Of a DNA stretch of 32,159 nt, positions 7,913-15,612 are shown one piece after another (the stretch's first letter is position 1; each line of letters begins with the position of its first letter). The DNA is from an uncultured Deinococcota bacterium. Its GTDB lineage: Bacteria; Deinococcota; Deinococci; Deinococcales; Trueperaceae. Made by a program: the position numbers and the translations under genes. Location: assembly GCA_947311535.1 (NCBI GenBank), contig CAMZLP010000067.1, positions 1 through 32,159 on the forward strand. The letters are read 5' to 3'. The notes under the pieces were generated by a model. The model saw only the letters and a list, made by a program, of their open reading frames with translations, had not been told where the DNA came from and ran no database searches.

Positions 7913-8851
7913 TTATTCTAAGCCTACATTGTTTTTTTCTAAGGCACGCTCAGCTCGGTAGCTACTACGCACTAATGGCCCCGAGACGACTTCTAAAAAA
8001 CCTTTTTCTAAACCGAGTTTGCGGTATTCTAAAAACTCTTCTGGGCTTAGATAACGCTCCACTGCTAAGTGGCTTTTGGTAGGTTGTAAATATTGACCAA
8101 GTGTCAAAATATCCACTTTTATTTTGCGTAAATCGTCCATCGTTTCTAAAATTTCTTGCCTTGTTTCACCCAAACCAAGCATGATACTTGTTTTGGTCAA
8201 AATCTTAGGATGGCTTAGTTTGGCATGCTCGAGCACATTCAAAGTTTTATTGTAGCCAGCCCTAGGGTCTCTTACTCTTTTAGTGAGCCTTTTTACCGTT
8301 TCAATATTTTGAGCATAAACCTCTATACCACTATCTAAAACCAAATCAATATGTTCAAAAACAGCGTCAAAGTCAGGTGTGAGTGCTTCTACGGCAGTGT
8401 CCGGATTTAGCTCTTTGATTTTTTTAACTACCGCAGCATAGTGACTAGCTCCACCATCTGGCAAATCATCTCTATCCACCGAGGTTAAAACAACATATTT
8501 TAAAGCCATGGCTTTTACACTTTCTGCAGCTAGCCTTGGTTCGTCTTTATCTAACCAGCCTTGTGGGTTGCCGGTTGCCACGCTACAAAATTTACAAGCT
8601 CTGGTACAAACAAAGCCCATTAACATAAGGGTTGCTGTGCCGGCGTCCCAGCATTCTGCTAAATTTGGGCACATGGCCTCCTGACAGACTGTGCTCAAAT
8701 GGCTGGACTTTAAGTTTCTTTTTATTTCATTATATTTTTCACCAGTTGGCAGTTTTACTTTTAACCAATCTGGTTTTCTTTCAAATTTGTTGCTTAGGTT
8801 TTTTCTTTGAATACCGTTTTTTATATATTTAATGTCTTTTTGTTCTATCAT
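7913..8851 (-). CDS. lipA: Lipoyl synthase
   Basis: A radical-SAM enzyme that inserts two sulfurs into protein-bound octanoyl groups to make lipoyl cofactors for 2-oxoacid dehydrogenases and the glycine cleavage system. The 312 residues match the family. Auxiliary-cluster cysteines C56, C61 and C67 lie in [12 protein letters not shown]. The radical-SAM CxxxCxxC is C82-C86-C89 (CTRACKFC). The C-terminal RSSY signature, whose Ser ligates the auxiliary cluster, is present ([11 protein letters not shown]). It lies 20 bp downstream of lipB on the same strand and is surely cotranscribed, so the two form the de novo lipoylation pathway. Confidence 0.97.
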   Translation of the reverse strand: MIEQKDIKYIKNGIQRKNLSNKFERKPDWLKVKLPTGEKYNEIKRNLKSSHLSTVCQEAMCPNLAECWDAGTATLMLMGFVCTRACKFCSVATGNPQGWLDKDEPRLAAESVKAMALKYVVLTSVDRDDLPDGGASHYAAVVKKIKELNPDTAVEALTPDFDAVFEHIDLVLDSGIEVYAQNIETVKRLTKRVRDPRAGYNKTLNVLEHAKLSHPKILTKTSIMLGLGETRQEILETMDDLRKIKVDILTLGQYLQPTKSHLAVERYLSPEEFLEYRKLGLEKGFLEVVSGPLVRSSYRAERALEKNNVGLE

Positions 8852-8871
8852 GGCTTGCTCCTAGATGTATT

Positions 8872-9498
8872 CTAACGAAAGCTTTCTCGCAATGCTGTAA
8901 TCAGCTTGGGTTTTATTTCTTCAATTGTTATTTCTTTATCTAATATCGATGACAAACTAGCTACGCCTTTGTCTTTTAGGCCGCAAGGTACTATATAATT
9001 AAAATCATTTAGATTAGTTGAAACGTTTAATGCAAAGCCATGAAATGAAATATTCCTTTTTATGCTCACACCAATTGCTGCTACTTTATTGTTGCCAACC
9101 CAAACGCCTGCATAACCTGGGCTACCTATGCTTTTGATGCCATACTGGGCCAAGAGATTTATGAGGGCCTGCTCGAGCCTACGCAAATAATTATCCGCTT
9201 TTATGCCTACTTTAAAAATAGGATAGCCAACTAATTGCCCAGGGCCATGATAAGTAACATCACCACCACGTTCTATGTCATACAGCGAAAAGCCTTTTTC
9301 TGCTAAAAAATCTTCTTTTACCAAGAGGTTTTCTCGACCACCCTTTCTACCAAAAGTAATAGTTTTGGGGTGCTCTACTAAAATCAGTGTTACAGGTTCT
9401 TTATTTTCAACAAGCTTTTTGTGGCTATCAAGTTGTATTTGATAGGCTTTTTTATAATCAAGAAAGCCCAAATCTTTTACGATAAATTCACTATTCAC
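8872..9498 (-). CDS. lipB: Octanoyl-[ACP]:protein N-octanoyltransferase
   Basis: Transfers octanoate from acyl-carrier protein to lipoyl-domain lysines, the first step of lipoate assembly. The 208-residue protein carries the family signature RGGDVTYHGPGQLVGYPI (77-94), the catalytic lysine K138 in NNKVAAIGV and the acyl-thioester cysteine C172 in VPCGL. It is the first gene of the lipB-lipA pair. The upstream 235 bp are shared with the divergent cold-shock gene. Confidence 0.96.
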   Translation of the reverse strand: MNSEFIVKDLGFLDYKKAYQIQLDSHKKLVENKEPVTLILVEHPKTITFGRKGGRENLLVKEDFLAEKGFSLYDIERGGDVTYHGPGQLVGYPIFKVGIKADNYLRRLEQALINLLAQYGIKSIGSPGYAGVWVGNNKVAAIGVSIKRNISFHGFALNVSTNLNDFNYIVPCGLKDKGVASLSSILDKEITIEEIKPKLITALRESFR

Positions 9499-9598
9499 AG
9501 CTTAAGCATAACCTGTTTTTAGCCGTTTGAATTGTTGTTTTGTTGCATAAACAATAATTCACTAAGCGTTAATTTGTCTACATAGACCTAATAAACCC

Positions 9599-9627
9599 TT
9601 GCTTTTTCTTAAATTCTAGGCTAAAGT
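9599..9627 (+). promoter_or_regulatory. Candidate promoter of the cold-shock gene
   Basis: TTGCTT at 9599-9604 and TAAAGT at 9622-9627, spacer 17 nt. This would give an mRNA leader of about 100 nt, as is common for cspA-type genes. Confidence 0.35.
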
Positions 9628-9669
9628 AAATTTGCCCCACAAAAGTCTCAAGAAAAATGTTTGTGAGGT

Positions 9670-9689
9670 TCGAACATAGTTCGATTTTT
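9670..9689 (+). promoter_or_regulatory. Hairpin with T-run in the csp leader
   Basis: TCGAAC (9670-9675), ATA, GTTCGA (9679-9684), then TTTTT. This is a small intrinsic-terminator-like structure 45-60 nt before the cold-shock start codon. It could attenuate transcription or act as a thermosensitive element melted or bound by CspA-type proteins. The stem is only 6 bp, so the function is inferred. Confidence 0.4.
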
Positions 9690-9733
9690 ATGTAGGATGG
9701 CTCTGCCAGGTTCGTCTTACAGGAAGGTTTAAA

Positions 9734-9955
9734 ATGGCAACAGGAAAAGTTAAATGGTTTAGCAACGATAAAGGTTATGGTTTCATAGCACAATCAGAAG
9801 AAAGTGGAGATGACGTATTCTGTCATTTTTCTGCAATTCAAGGTGACGGCTTCAAAACTCTTAATGAAGGTGATGAAGTTGAGTTCGAAATCGAACAAGG
9901 GGATAAAGGTTTACAAGCTAAGAACGTATACATCACTAACTCAACAGAATATTAA
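9734..9955 (+). CDS. Cold-shock domain protein (CspA family)
   Basis: A 73-residue single cold-shock domain that binds single-stranded RNA/DNA as an RNA chaperone. RNP1 is KGYGFI (13-18) and RNP2 is VFCHF (28-32), with Cys where many members have Val. The start follows AGGAAGG, 6 nt upstream. It has a long leader with a hairpin and its own strong terminator, so it is monocistronic. Autoregulation through the leader is known in this family and is plausible here. Confidence 0.95.
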   Translation: MATGKVKWFSNDKGYGFIAQSEESGDDVFCHFSAIQGDGFKTLNEGDEVEFEIEQGDKGLQAKNVYITNSTEY

Positions 9956-9973
9956 TTTAAACTAATATTTTAG

Positions 9974-10006
9974 AAAAGCCCCTTGCATTTGCAAGGGGCT
10001 TTTTTT
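9974..10006 (+). terminator. Rho-independent terminator of the cold-shock gene
   Basis: A perfect 13-bp stem, AAAAGCCCCTTGC (9974-9986) and GCAAGGGGCTTTT (9991-10003), with an ATTT loop and a run of seven T. Confidence 0.95.
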
Positions 10007-10111
10007 ATTTAACTGTATATATTGTGCCACTGTGGTCAACAATAGACTTCTTTCAAAAGTAATCAAAACTTGCTAATATTAAAAATGAAATATGCGAACA
10101 TAAGTAAACTA

Positions 10112-11020
10112 TCAGATAAAAACTTTAAAAGGCTCGAGCCTTTTAAAAATATCCTCATCACCAAACAGTTTTAGGGCAATAATAGCGTCATCAGCATAAG
10201 CTTTTTCATTTTCTAAAATACTAAAAAGATAGTCTATTGCTGGCTCGCAGCGGAGCATGGCAATTGCCGTAATTATTGTTTTTTGTAAATCTTTATCAAT
10301 AGTTTTTTCTAAGCTATTTGTTAAAATCTGCAAACTACCCTCTATGCGTGCTTCAGATAGGCTCAAAGCTGCTGTTTCAGCGATTAAAATAGATTTATCT
10401 AAAAACTGAGCTACAAAATCACGTGATTCATAAGGCTCTAAAGCCAATAAGCTATCAAAACAAGCAGATAAAACTCGGCTGCTTGGGTCACCAATGATTG
10501 CTTTATAACGCAGTATTGGTACTACTGCCAAAGCATTGCAATTAGCAAGGGCAGAAATTGCAGCGGCTCGAGCCTGTATTTCTTTATCGGCTAATAAGGC
10601 GGCTAGTTCATTAATAACGCCATAGTAGTTAGATTTTATAAGCCCGTAAGCAGCGGTAGCTCGAAGTTTTACGGCAGTATCCTCTTTAGCACCATAGATA
10701 GGTTCTAACTGAATGTATTTAATAGCCTTTAAATAAATCCCAATCTCTTTGCTACCCAAGCTAATAAGAGTTTCTAAAATTGCGATTTTAGCAGCGCAGC
10801 TAGGGTCACTTTTTAAGGGGGTTTTTAGTAATCGCTCAAAGCTTAGAATTAGCTCATTTTCTAATTCAGTTATATCTTCTCGAGCGATTATTCTAGCGGC
10901 ATTTGCCACTAGGAAATTGCTTTTAGCCTGTAAGCTTTTAGCCAAATATTGAGTTCTTTCATCTCCTGCTAGGCCTAAATTGTTTAATTCTGCTAGTCTA
11001 TCTTTTAGCTTTTTAGCCAT
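10112..11020 (-). CDS. HEAT-repeat protein coupled to the ABC-F gene
   Basis: About 302 residues of tandem alpha-helical pairs of HEAT/PBS-lyase type (for example VKLRATAAYGLIKS and IQARAAAISALANC), forming a solenoid probably used for protein-protein contact. No catalytic motif is seen. The start is ATG 11020: its ATGGCTAA overlaps the stop of the upstream ABC-F gene by 8 bp, with GGAG about 10 nt upstream; the TTG at 11026 is less likely. The tight coupling suggests a shared role with the ATPase, perhaps at the ribosome (inference). The last codons lie in a 24-bp perfect palindrome (10124-10147) centred on GGCTCGAGCC. Confidence 0.75.
   Translation of the reverse strand: MAKKLKDRLAELNNLGLAGDERTQYLAKSLQAKSNFLVANAARIIAREDITELENELILSFERLLKTPLKSDPSCAAKIAILETLISLGSKEIGIYLKAIKYIQLEPIYGAKEDTAVKLRATAAYGLIKSNYYGVINELAALLADKEIQARAAAISALANCNALAVVPILRYKAIIGDPSSRVLSACFDSLLALEPYESRDFVAQFLDKSILIAETAALSLSEARIEGSLQILTNSLEKTIDKDLQKTIITAIAMLRCEPAIDYLFSILENEKAYADDAIIALKLFGDEDIFKRLEPFKVFI
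10124..10147. repeat. 24-bp perfect palindrome centred on GGCTCGAGCC
   Basis: Core 10131-10140 extended by TTTAAAA on the left and TTTTAAA on the right. It falls inside the C-terminal codons of the HEAT-repeat gene (residues FKRLEPFK). It is the longest fully perfect member of the palindrome family seen here. Confidence 0.9.
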
Positions 11021-12905
11021 TAGCAATTATCTCCGAGAGCTCTTCCCAGTTTTCCATGGCTTTTAGGAGTTTTTGCTCGAGCACAGTGTAGCTTTTACTA
11101 GCTTCAATGACCTCTTCTGCCAAAATGCCTTCAGCTCCGCTTAGTTTGTGGTTCAAATCTTCTAACTCAGCCTCTAAACCTGCAATATTCTCTTCGAGCA
11201 ATACAATATCTTGCTTAGCCTGCCATTTAGAAAGCTTATTTTTTATTTGAGATTTTTCTGTAACTACTGTTTTTTTCTTTTCCTGAGTTTTTTCTTTTTC
11301 TAAGCTGCTCTTTTTATCTTGTAAAAATTGATAATAGCTCCAATCACCATCATATTGAATTAGTTTTTGATTGCTAATTTCCCAAATTGTATTGCTTATT
11401 TTATTAATAAAACGCCTATCGTGAGAGACGATAAAGATTGTGCCAGTATAAGCAATTAGAGCATTTTCTAAAGCCTCAATCATTTCTACATCAAGGTGAT
11501 TAGTAGGCTCATCTAAAACTAAAAAGTTATATTCACCGAGCGTGAGTTTTAATAAGGCTAGCCTAGCTTTTTCTCCACCAGATAGGTCTTTAATTTTTTT
11601 GTATTGAGCATCATATGGAAACATGAATTGACCCAAAAGATTATGGGCTTTTGTAATTCCAACTAGACTTATCATTTCTTCGATTAAAGTATTTTCAGGA
11701 TTTACACCTTTTAGCTCTTGGTCATAATAGCCTAAACGAACTCGTGAGCCATATTGAATAATTGCGTTTGGGTTATCGCTGGGCAAATTACCTAAAAGCA
11801 TTTTTAAAAATGTAGATTTACCAGCCCCATTGGCACCAACTAAAGCTATGCGTTCAGCTTTGCGAATGGTAAATTCTGTATCGCTATAAAGCAAAACATC
11901 ATTAAAAGATTTACTAAGCCCTTTTGCCTGTATAACTATTTCACCACTAGGGCCACAATTAAAGTTAAATCTGCTTTTGCCAGCTATTAAGTCAGCATCG
12001 GCAATCATAGTACCTTCATAGCGTTCTAACCTGCGCTCCATAGCTTTAGCCCTACGATGAAGTTTGGCATTTTGCCCAGCCCATTTTTTCATTCTTTTAG
12101 CAGCTGTGTCTAAGCGCTCATGCTCGGCTTGTTGATTTTTGCGAGTTAGCTCTTCTAATCTTAATTGCTCGGCACGATAAGCCCGATACTGAGAGACATT
12201 GCCGTTAAAATTACGCAACTTAGCCATGGCAATTTCAGAAGTTTGGCTACAAGATTTATCTAATAACTCACGGTCGTGTGAGACTATAAGCACAGCTCCT
12301 GGATAAAAAGATAAATATTTTTCTAGCCAAGAACGCATATTCATATCTAAGTGATTAGTAGGCTCATCTAAAAGCAATACATCTGGCTGGGCCATTAGTA
12401 TTTTTGCTAAACCTAATCTTGTTTTTTCTCCACCGGAGAGGCTGCTAGCTAGCTGCTGTTCTCGACCACGAAAGCCAAGAGCATATAAAACAGCATCACG
12501 CCGTGAACGGCGCTCGTAGCCACCACGGCGTTTAAATACTTCGTGCAATAATTCCCATTTTTCATATGTTTCTGGTTTGTCTAGGTCTTTTTCTAAAATT
12601 TCTAATTCTTTTTCTATTTTGTCTAATTCGCTAAAGGCTTGCTCAGAGATTTGCTCGACAGTTAAGTGATTGGCAAAATTAGGATCCTGCTCGAGCTTAG
12701 CTACACTAACCCCATCACGCAGATATATTTCACCTCGGTCAGCTTCTACTAAATTAGTCAAAAGATTTAAAATCGTTGACTTACCCGCACCATTGCGGCC
12801 AATTAAGGCAGTACGGGTCTTATCTCTTAGCTCCAAATTGGCATTTTCTAAAACAGTTTGTTCGCCATAAAATTTTTCAACGTTGCGCAAGGCGGCTAAA
12901 AGCAT
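11013..12905 (-). CDS. ABC-F family ATPase (Uup/EttA-like)
   Basis: A soluble protein of 630 residues with two ABC ATPase domains and no membrane segments, the layout of ABC-F translation factors that bind the ribosomal E site. Domain 1 has Walker A GRNGAGKST (36-44), signature LSGGEK (156-161) and Walker B LLLDEPTNHLD (177-187). Domain 2 has GANGAGKST (357-365), LSGGEK (441-446) and LVLDEPTNHLD (462-472). A charged linker (about 240-305) corresponds to the P-site tRNA-interaction motif. Residues about 530-630 are a Lys/Glu-rich coiled coil as in Uup/YdiF-type members. Whether it resolves stalled ribosomes, acts as Uup or protects against an antibiotic cannot be told. It is cotranscribed with the HEAT-repeat gene. 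Confidence 0.92.
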   Translation of the reverse strand: MLLAALRNVEKFYGEQTVLENANLELRDKTRTALIGRNGAGKSTILNLLTNLVEADRGEIYLRDGVSVAKLEQDPNFANHLTVEQISEQAFSELDKIEKELEILEKDLDKPETYEKWELLHEVFKRRGGYERRSRRDAVLYALGFRGREQQLASSLSGGEKTRLGLAKILMAQPDVLLLDEPTNHLDMNMRSWLEKYLSFYPGAVLIVSHDRELLDKSCSQTSEIAMAKLRNFNGNVSQYRAYRAEQLRLEELTRKNQQAEHERLDTAAKRMKKWAGQNAKLHRRAKAMERRLERYEGTMIADADLIAGKSRFNFNCGPSGEIVIQAKGLSKSFNDVLLYSDTEFTIRKAERIALVGANGAGKSTFLKMLLGNLPSDNPNAIIQYGSRVRLGYYDQELKGVNPENTLIEEMISLVGITKAHNLLGQFMFPYDAQYKKIKDLSGGEKARLALLKLTLGEYNFLVLDEPTNHLDVEMIEALENALIAYTGTIFIVSHDRRFINKISNTIWEISNQKLIQYDGDWSYYQFLQDKKSSLEKEKTQEKKKTVVTEKSQIKNKLSKWQAKQDIVLLEENIAGLEAELEDLNHKLSGAEGILAEEVIEASKSYTVLEQKLLKAMENWEELSEIIANG

Positions 12906-12971
12906 AGCTACTAGTTTACGCTATAAAGCCAAAATACTAAGGTAAAAGATAACGAAATTTTTATGATTAGC

Positions 12972-13003
12972 TGATTATAAGAAGTTAGATGATTATAAGA
13001 AGT
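12972..13003. repeat. Two direct repeats TGATTATAAGAAGT
   Basis: The 14-mer occurs at 12972-12985 and 12990-13003, an 18-bp period, in the divergent gap between the ABC-F gene and the protease gene. It could be a regulator-binding repeat or a slippage duplication. Confidence 0.6.
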
Positions 13004-13050
13004 CTGGTATATTACATCGCTACTTATAAATATACTTAAACTTAAAGATG

Positions 13051-13078
13051 TTGCCAGTGTTTGTTAAAACCTTATAAT
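13051..13078 (+). promoter_or_regulatory. Promoter of the SDH-family protease gene
   Basis: TTGCCA (13051-13056), a 16-nt spacer and a consensus TATAAT (13073-13078), about 65 nt before the start codon. This is the best sigma70-type promoter visible in the window. Confidence 0.65.
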
Positions 13079-13143
13079 GGTGTTTGGAGTAGAGATTTCA
13101 ATGATTTTATTTATAAAGCTAGCAACTATTTATAGGAGGAAAA

Positions 13144-14166
13144 ATGTTTGATAAAAATACTGATGAGAAAACTAATTCTCATATAAAAACCCCACCTGTT
13201 CTTTTTGATGCTACTCAAAGAATCATAGCTGAGATAGAAAATATTACCGCTAAAAAGTTGCTAAGTTATTGGACATCTCATAGTGGTGGAGTTTGCCAAA
13301 ATGATGTTATTGCCCTTTATGAAATATTAGAAAATTTGGACGGTCAAGGTGAGCTTGTACTATTTATTAAATCTCAAGGTGGAGATGTTGAAGCGGCTTT
13401 GCGAATTGTTCATTTAATAAGAGAGAAATATACTAATGTAACTGCTTTGGTTGCGCTCGAGTGTGCCTCGGCAGCTACTATGATTGCCCTTGGTGCTAAC
13501 CGTATAGAAATGGGTCCTATGGCTTATATTACAGCTGTTGATTCATCATTGCGGCACTCGATGTCACCAATAGATAATACAAATTCTCGGGTTAGTGTTT
13601 CGCAAGATGAAGTCTCGCGCATTATTAGTCTTTGGGATGAAAGCGCCAATGAAAGCCATGCCAACCCCTACAGCGAATTATTTAAATATGTACACCCACT
13701 AGTAGTCGGTGCGCTTGATCGCTCGAGCAGTTTGTCGGTAAAGATTTGCAAAGAAATACTCTCTTATCATATTACTGATACTGAATTAGCCGAAAAAATC
13801 AGCTTTACCCTAAATTCTAATTATCCTTCACATGGCTACCCTATTACTGCCAAAGAAGCTAAGAGCATAGGTTTAAATGTTCACGCTATGGATGCTAAAT
13901 TAAATAAGCTTCTGCTCGAGCTAAACGAACACTACTCAGAAATGGCACAACGTGCTGTAACTGATAGAGATGAGTTTAACCATCATGATAATGAGATATT
14001 AAATATTATTGAAGGCAAGGATATTCAAATATATTATCAAAATGATAAAGATTGGCACTATATCCAAGAGGAGCGTCGCTGGCGCACTCTAAACGATGAG
14101 AGCTCTTGGCGCAAGATTCAAAATAAAAATGGTGAAAAGAAGTTTTCTCGTTTACATATGAGGTAG
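13144..14166 (+). CDS. ClpP-fold serine protease of the SDH (serine dehydrogenase proteinase) family
   Basis: A 340-residue cytoplasmic protein with the ClpP/crotonase fold seen in SppA and SDH-type proteases (PF01972-like). The oxyanion glycines are IKSQGGDVEAALRI (75-88). The nucleophile is likely S109 in ECASAATMIALGANRIEMG (106-124). A later block, PSHGYPITAKEAKSIGL (228-244), matches the family, and H184 (VHPL) or H230 may be catalytic. There is no signal peptide or membrane segment. The last ~70 residues are hydrophilic and end in a W/R/K-rich tail (WRTLNDESSWRKIQNKNGEKK). The start is preceded by AGGAGG and a strong promoter. It faces two clpS genes, so a link to ClpS/N-degron turnover is possible but unproven. 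Confidence 0.8.
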   Translation: MFDKNTDEKTNSHIKTPPVLFDATQRIIAEIENITAKKLLSYWTSHSGGVCQNDVIALYEILENLDGQGELVLFIKSQGGDVEAALRIVHLIREKYTNVTALVALECASAATMIALGANRIEMGPMAYITAVDSSLRHSMSPIDNTNSRVSVSQDEVSRIISLWDESANESHANPYSELFKYVHPLVVGALDRSSSLSVKICKEILSYHITDTELAEKISFTLNSNYPSHGYPITAKEAKSIGLNVHAMDAKLNKLLLELNEHYSEMAQRAVTDRDEFNHHDNEILNIIEGKDIQIYYQNDKDWHYIQEERRWRTLNDESSWRKIQNKNGEKKFSRLHMR

Positions 14167-14188
14167 TTTTTTAGGTTTATATAGGCAA

Positions 14189-14232
14189 TAAGTTGCAACT
14201 CGGCTGCAACTTAAGCCGTAGCTCTAACGGCT
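14189..14232. repeat. Tandem hairpins after the protease gene
   Basis: TAAGTTGCA (14189-14197) / TGCAACTTA (14205-14213) is a perfect 9-bp stem. It is followed immediately by AGCCGT (14214-14219) / ACGGCT (14227-14232). Both loops are 7 nt. No T-run follows. They lie between convergent genes and may end transcription in a factor-assisted way or stabilise the mRNA 3' end. Confidence 0.55.
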
Positions 14233-14281
14233 AGTTTGTAAACTCTAGGCAATGGAAGCGATGTTTTGTGAAACTGCGTCT

Positions 14282-14575
14282 TTATTCAGGCTCGAGCATA
14301 CAGCTAAGAGGATAACCTTTGTTACTGGCATCTTTCATTGCTTGGTTGGCCTTAGTTTCTGCAATTTCAAAACTGTAGACACCAGCTACACTTACGCCAC
14401 CTTGATGAGCCTCGAGCATGACTTTGTTAGCAGCAATGTCATCTAAGCCAAAATAACGCTTTAAAACATAAAGTACAAAGTCAACTGGGGTATAGTCATC
14501 ATTTATTATCAAGACCTTGAATTTTGGCGGCTCAAGAGTTGTGGTTTTGGTTTTCTTTAAAGTCTCTGTACTCAT
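14282..14575 (-). CDS. clpS: ClpS adaptor, second of a tandem pair
   Basis: A 97-residue N-recognin adaptor that docks on ClpA-type ATPases and delivers N-degron substrates. The core PPKFKVLIINDDYTPVDFVLYVL (residues 16-38) aligns with E. coli ClpS, including the amino-terminus-binding Asn-Asp and the later conserved His in EAHQGG. The C-terminal block VAGVYSFEIAETKANQ matches the ClpA-contact region. The specificity gate residue, Met40 in E. coli, is Val here. Its ATG shares one base with the stop of the preceding clpS (TAATG), so the pair is translationally coupled. Confidence 0.93.
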   Translation of the reverse strand: MSTETLKKTKTTTLEPPKFKVLIINDDYTPVDFVLYVLKRYFGLDDIAANKVMLEAHQGGVSVAGVYSFEIAETKANQAMKDASNKGYPLSCMLEPE

Positions 14576-14868
14576 TATTCCTTCTCTACTACTGCTCTAA
14601 ATGGATGGCCAGCCTTTTGAGCGCTTGTTATAACCTGATTTGCTTTTGTCTCGGCAACTTCGTGCTCATAGACACCTGCTAATACAATACCCTTTTGATG
14701 CACATCCAAGGTAAGCTTGTTTGCTTCTGCTTCTGATTTACCAAAAAATCGTACCAGCACAAAAACTACAAAATCCCAAGTTGTGTAGTCATCATTTAAT
14801 AAAAGCACTTTGTACATTGGTGGCTTGGTGGTTTTAGTTTTGGTTTTAGTTTTGGTGTCTGTTGCCAT
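14575..14868 (-). CDS. ClpS adaptor, first of a tandem pair, divergent
   Basis: A 97-residue ClpS-family protein upstream of the canonical copy. The N terminus is a low-complexity TKTKTKTKTT tail, comparable to the flexible N-terminal extension of ClpS. The core PPMYKVLLLNDDYTTWDFVVFVL retains the Asn-Asp pair, and DVHQKG retains the His. The usual TPM is replaced by TTW, putting a bulky Trp at the gate position. VAETK of the ClpA-facing end is conserved. This suggests a paralogue with a different N-terminal-residue preference, as in organisms with ClpS1/ClpS2 (inference). Confidence 0.9.
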   Translation of the reverse strand: MATDTKTKTKTKTTKPPMYKVLLLNDDYTTWDFVVFVLVRFFGKSEAEANKLTLDVHQKGIVLAGVYEHEVAETKANQVITSAQKAGHPFRAVVEKE

Positions 14869-15103
14869 ATCTGACCGTATTTTAGCAGTTGATAGTAAGA
14901 TACTATTGTCATATTCAGCACGAATAATGAAAATTTTTACTTGAATATGACCAAACTAGGCTCTAAATGTTGACGTATCAGTGTATTTAACTCAGAAAAA
15001 ATAAAATAGAGTTGTTACATAATATTTCAAATTATAAGGTCTATCCAGTACTATAGCAAAAGATGAAAATAGGCTCGAGCTATTGCTAAACTATGCTTAA
15101 GAG
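14869..15103. other. Gap between hemJ and the clpS pair
   Basis: 235 bp without a gene. It holds the clpS upstream region and, next to the hemJ stop, a CTCGAG-centred stem that may end the heme operon. No clear promoter hexamers for clpS were identified. Confidence 0.4.
15068..15084 (-). terminator. Possible terminator of the heme operon
   Basis: On the minus strand AATAGCTCGAGCCTATT forms a short stem around TCGA with one bulge and is followed by TTCATCTTTT. It lies about 20 nt after the hemJ stop. The stem is short, so this is tentative. It is one more use of the iterated CTCGAG palindrome at a gene end. Confidence 0.4.
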
Positions 15104-15607
15104 CTATTTTTTCTTTGTCAAAATCTTATAAATAATAAATCCAAAAAAAGCACTTATCCCAATTGAAAAGTAAATGGGTATATGCTTTAAAATCACAAAT
15201 ACTACAATTAAAATTGCCAAAATTGTTGGTACTTCGTTGTAAGCCCGAAAGAATTGACCACTTCTTGTACATTTATCTGCTAATAAGACCTTTCTAAAGT
15301 ATTCTAAGCTATAAGAATAAGCTATCAAAAAGACCAATACTATAAGCTTGGCCCACATCCAATTTTGGCTAAGCAGAGCGGGGTTTAGTAGCAACATGCT
15401 CGTACCGCTAATAATGGTTGCCCACATAGCAGGCATACCAATTACTTTGTAAAGCATGCGTTCTTGGGTTTTAACAACTGTTGTGAAGTCTTTTTTGTCT
15501 TTGTTTTCTTGATGATAAACATATAACCTAGGTAGATAAAAGAGCATGGCCATCCAGCTCATCCAAGACATAATATGAAAAAATAAAATCCATCTGTAAT
15601 ATTGCAT
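15104..15607 (-). CDS. hemJ: Protoporphyrinogen IX oxidase, HemJ type (membrane)
   Basis: Oxidises protoporphyrinogen IX to protoporphyrin IX in the inner membrane, passing electrons to the quinone pool in this family. A 167-residue polytopic protein with the UPF0093 signature: the conserved His (H11), SWMAMLFYLPRLYVYH (17-32), the conserved Lys (K87) in WMWAKLIV and RAYNEVPTILAI (121-132). It is slightly longer than the ~140-residue norm, with an extra C-terminal hydrophobic segment (KHIPIYFSIGISAFFGFIIYKIL). It starts 5 bp after the hemH stop and is the last gene of the heme operon. Neither HemY nor HemG is present in the window. Confidence 0.93.
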   Translation of the reverse strand: MQYYRWILFFHIMSWMSWMAMLFYLPRLYVYHQENKDKKDFTTVVKTQERMLYKVIGMPAMWATIISGTSMLLLNPALLSQNWMWAKLIVLVFLIAYSYSLEYFRKVLLADKCTRSGQFFRAYNEVPTILAILIVVFVILKHIPIYFSIGISAFFGFIIYKILTKKK

Positions 15608-15612
15608 TTTAG

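Noticed and set aside
9664-9684. GGTTCGAAC resembling a tRNA T-loop
   Set aside because: No acceptor stem, D-arm or anticodon arm could be built around it; it is explained by the leader hairpin.
9578-9793. 71-residue minus-strand ORF covering the csp leader
   Set aside because: It overlaps the start of the cold-shock gene and its leader structures; its composition resembles antisense shadow.
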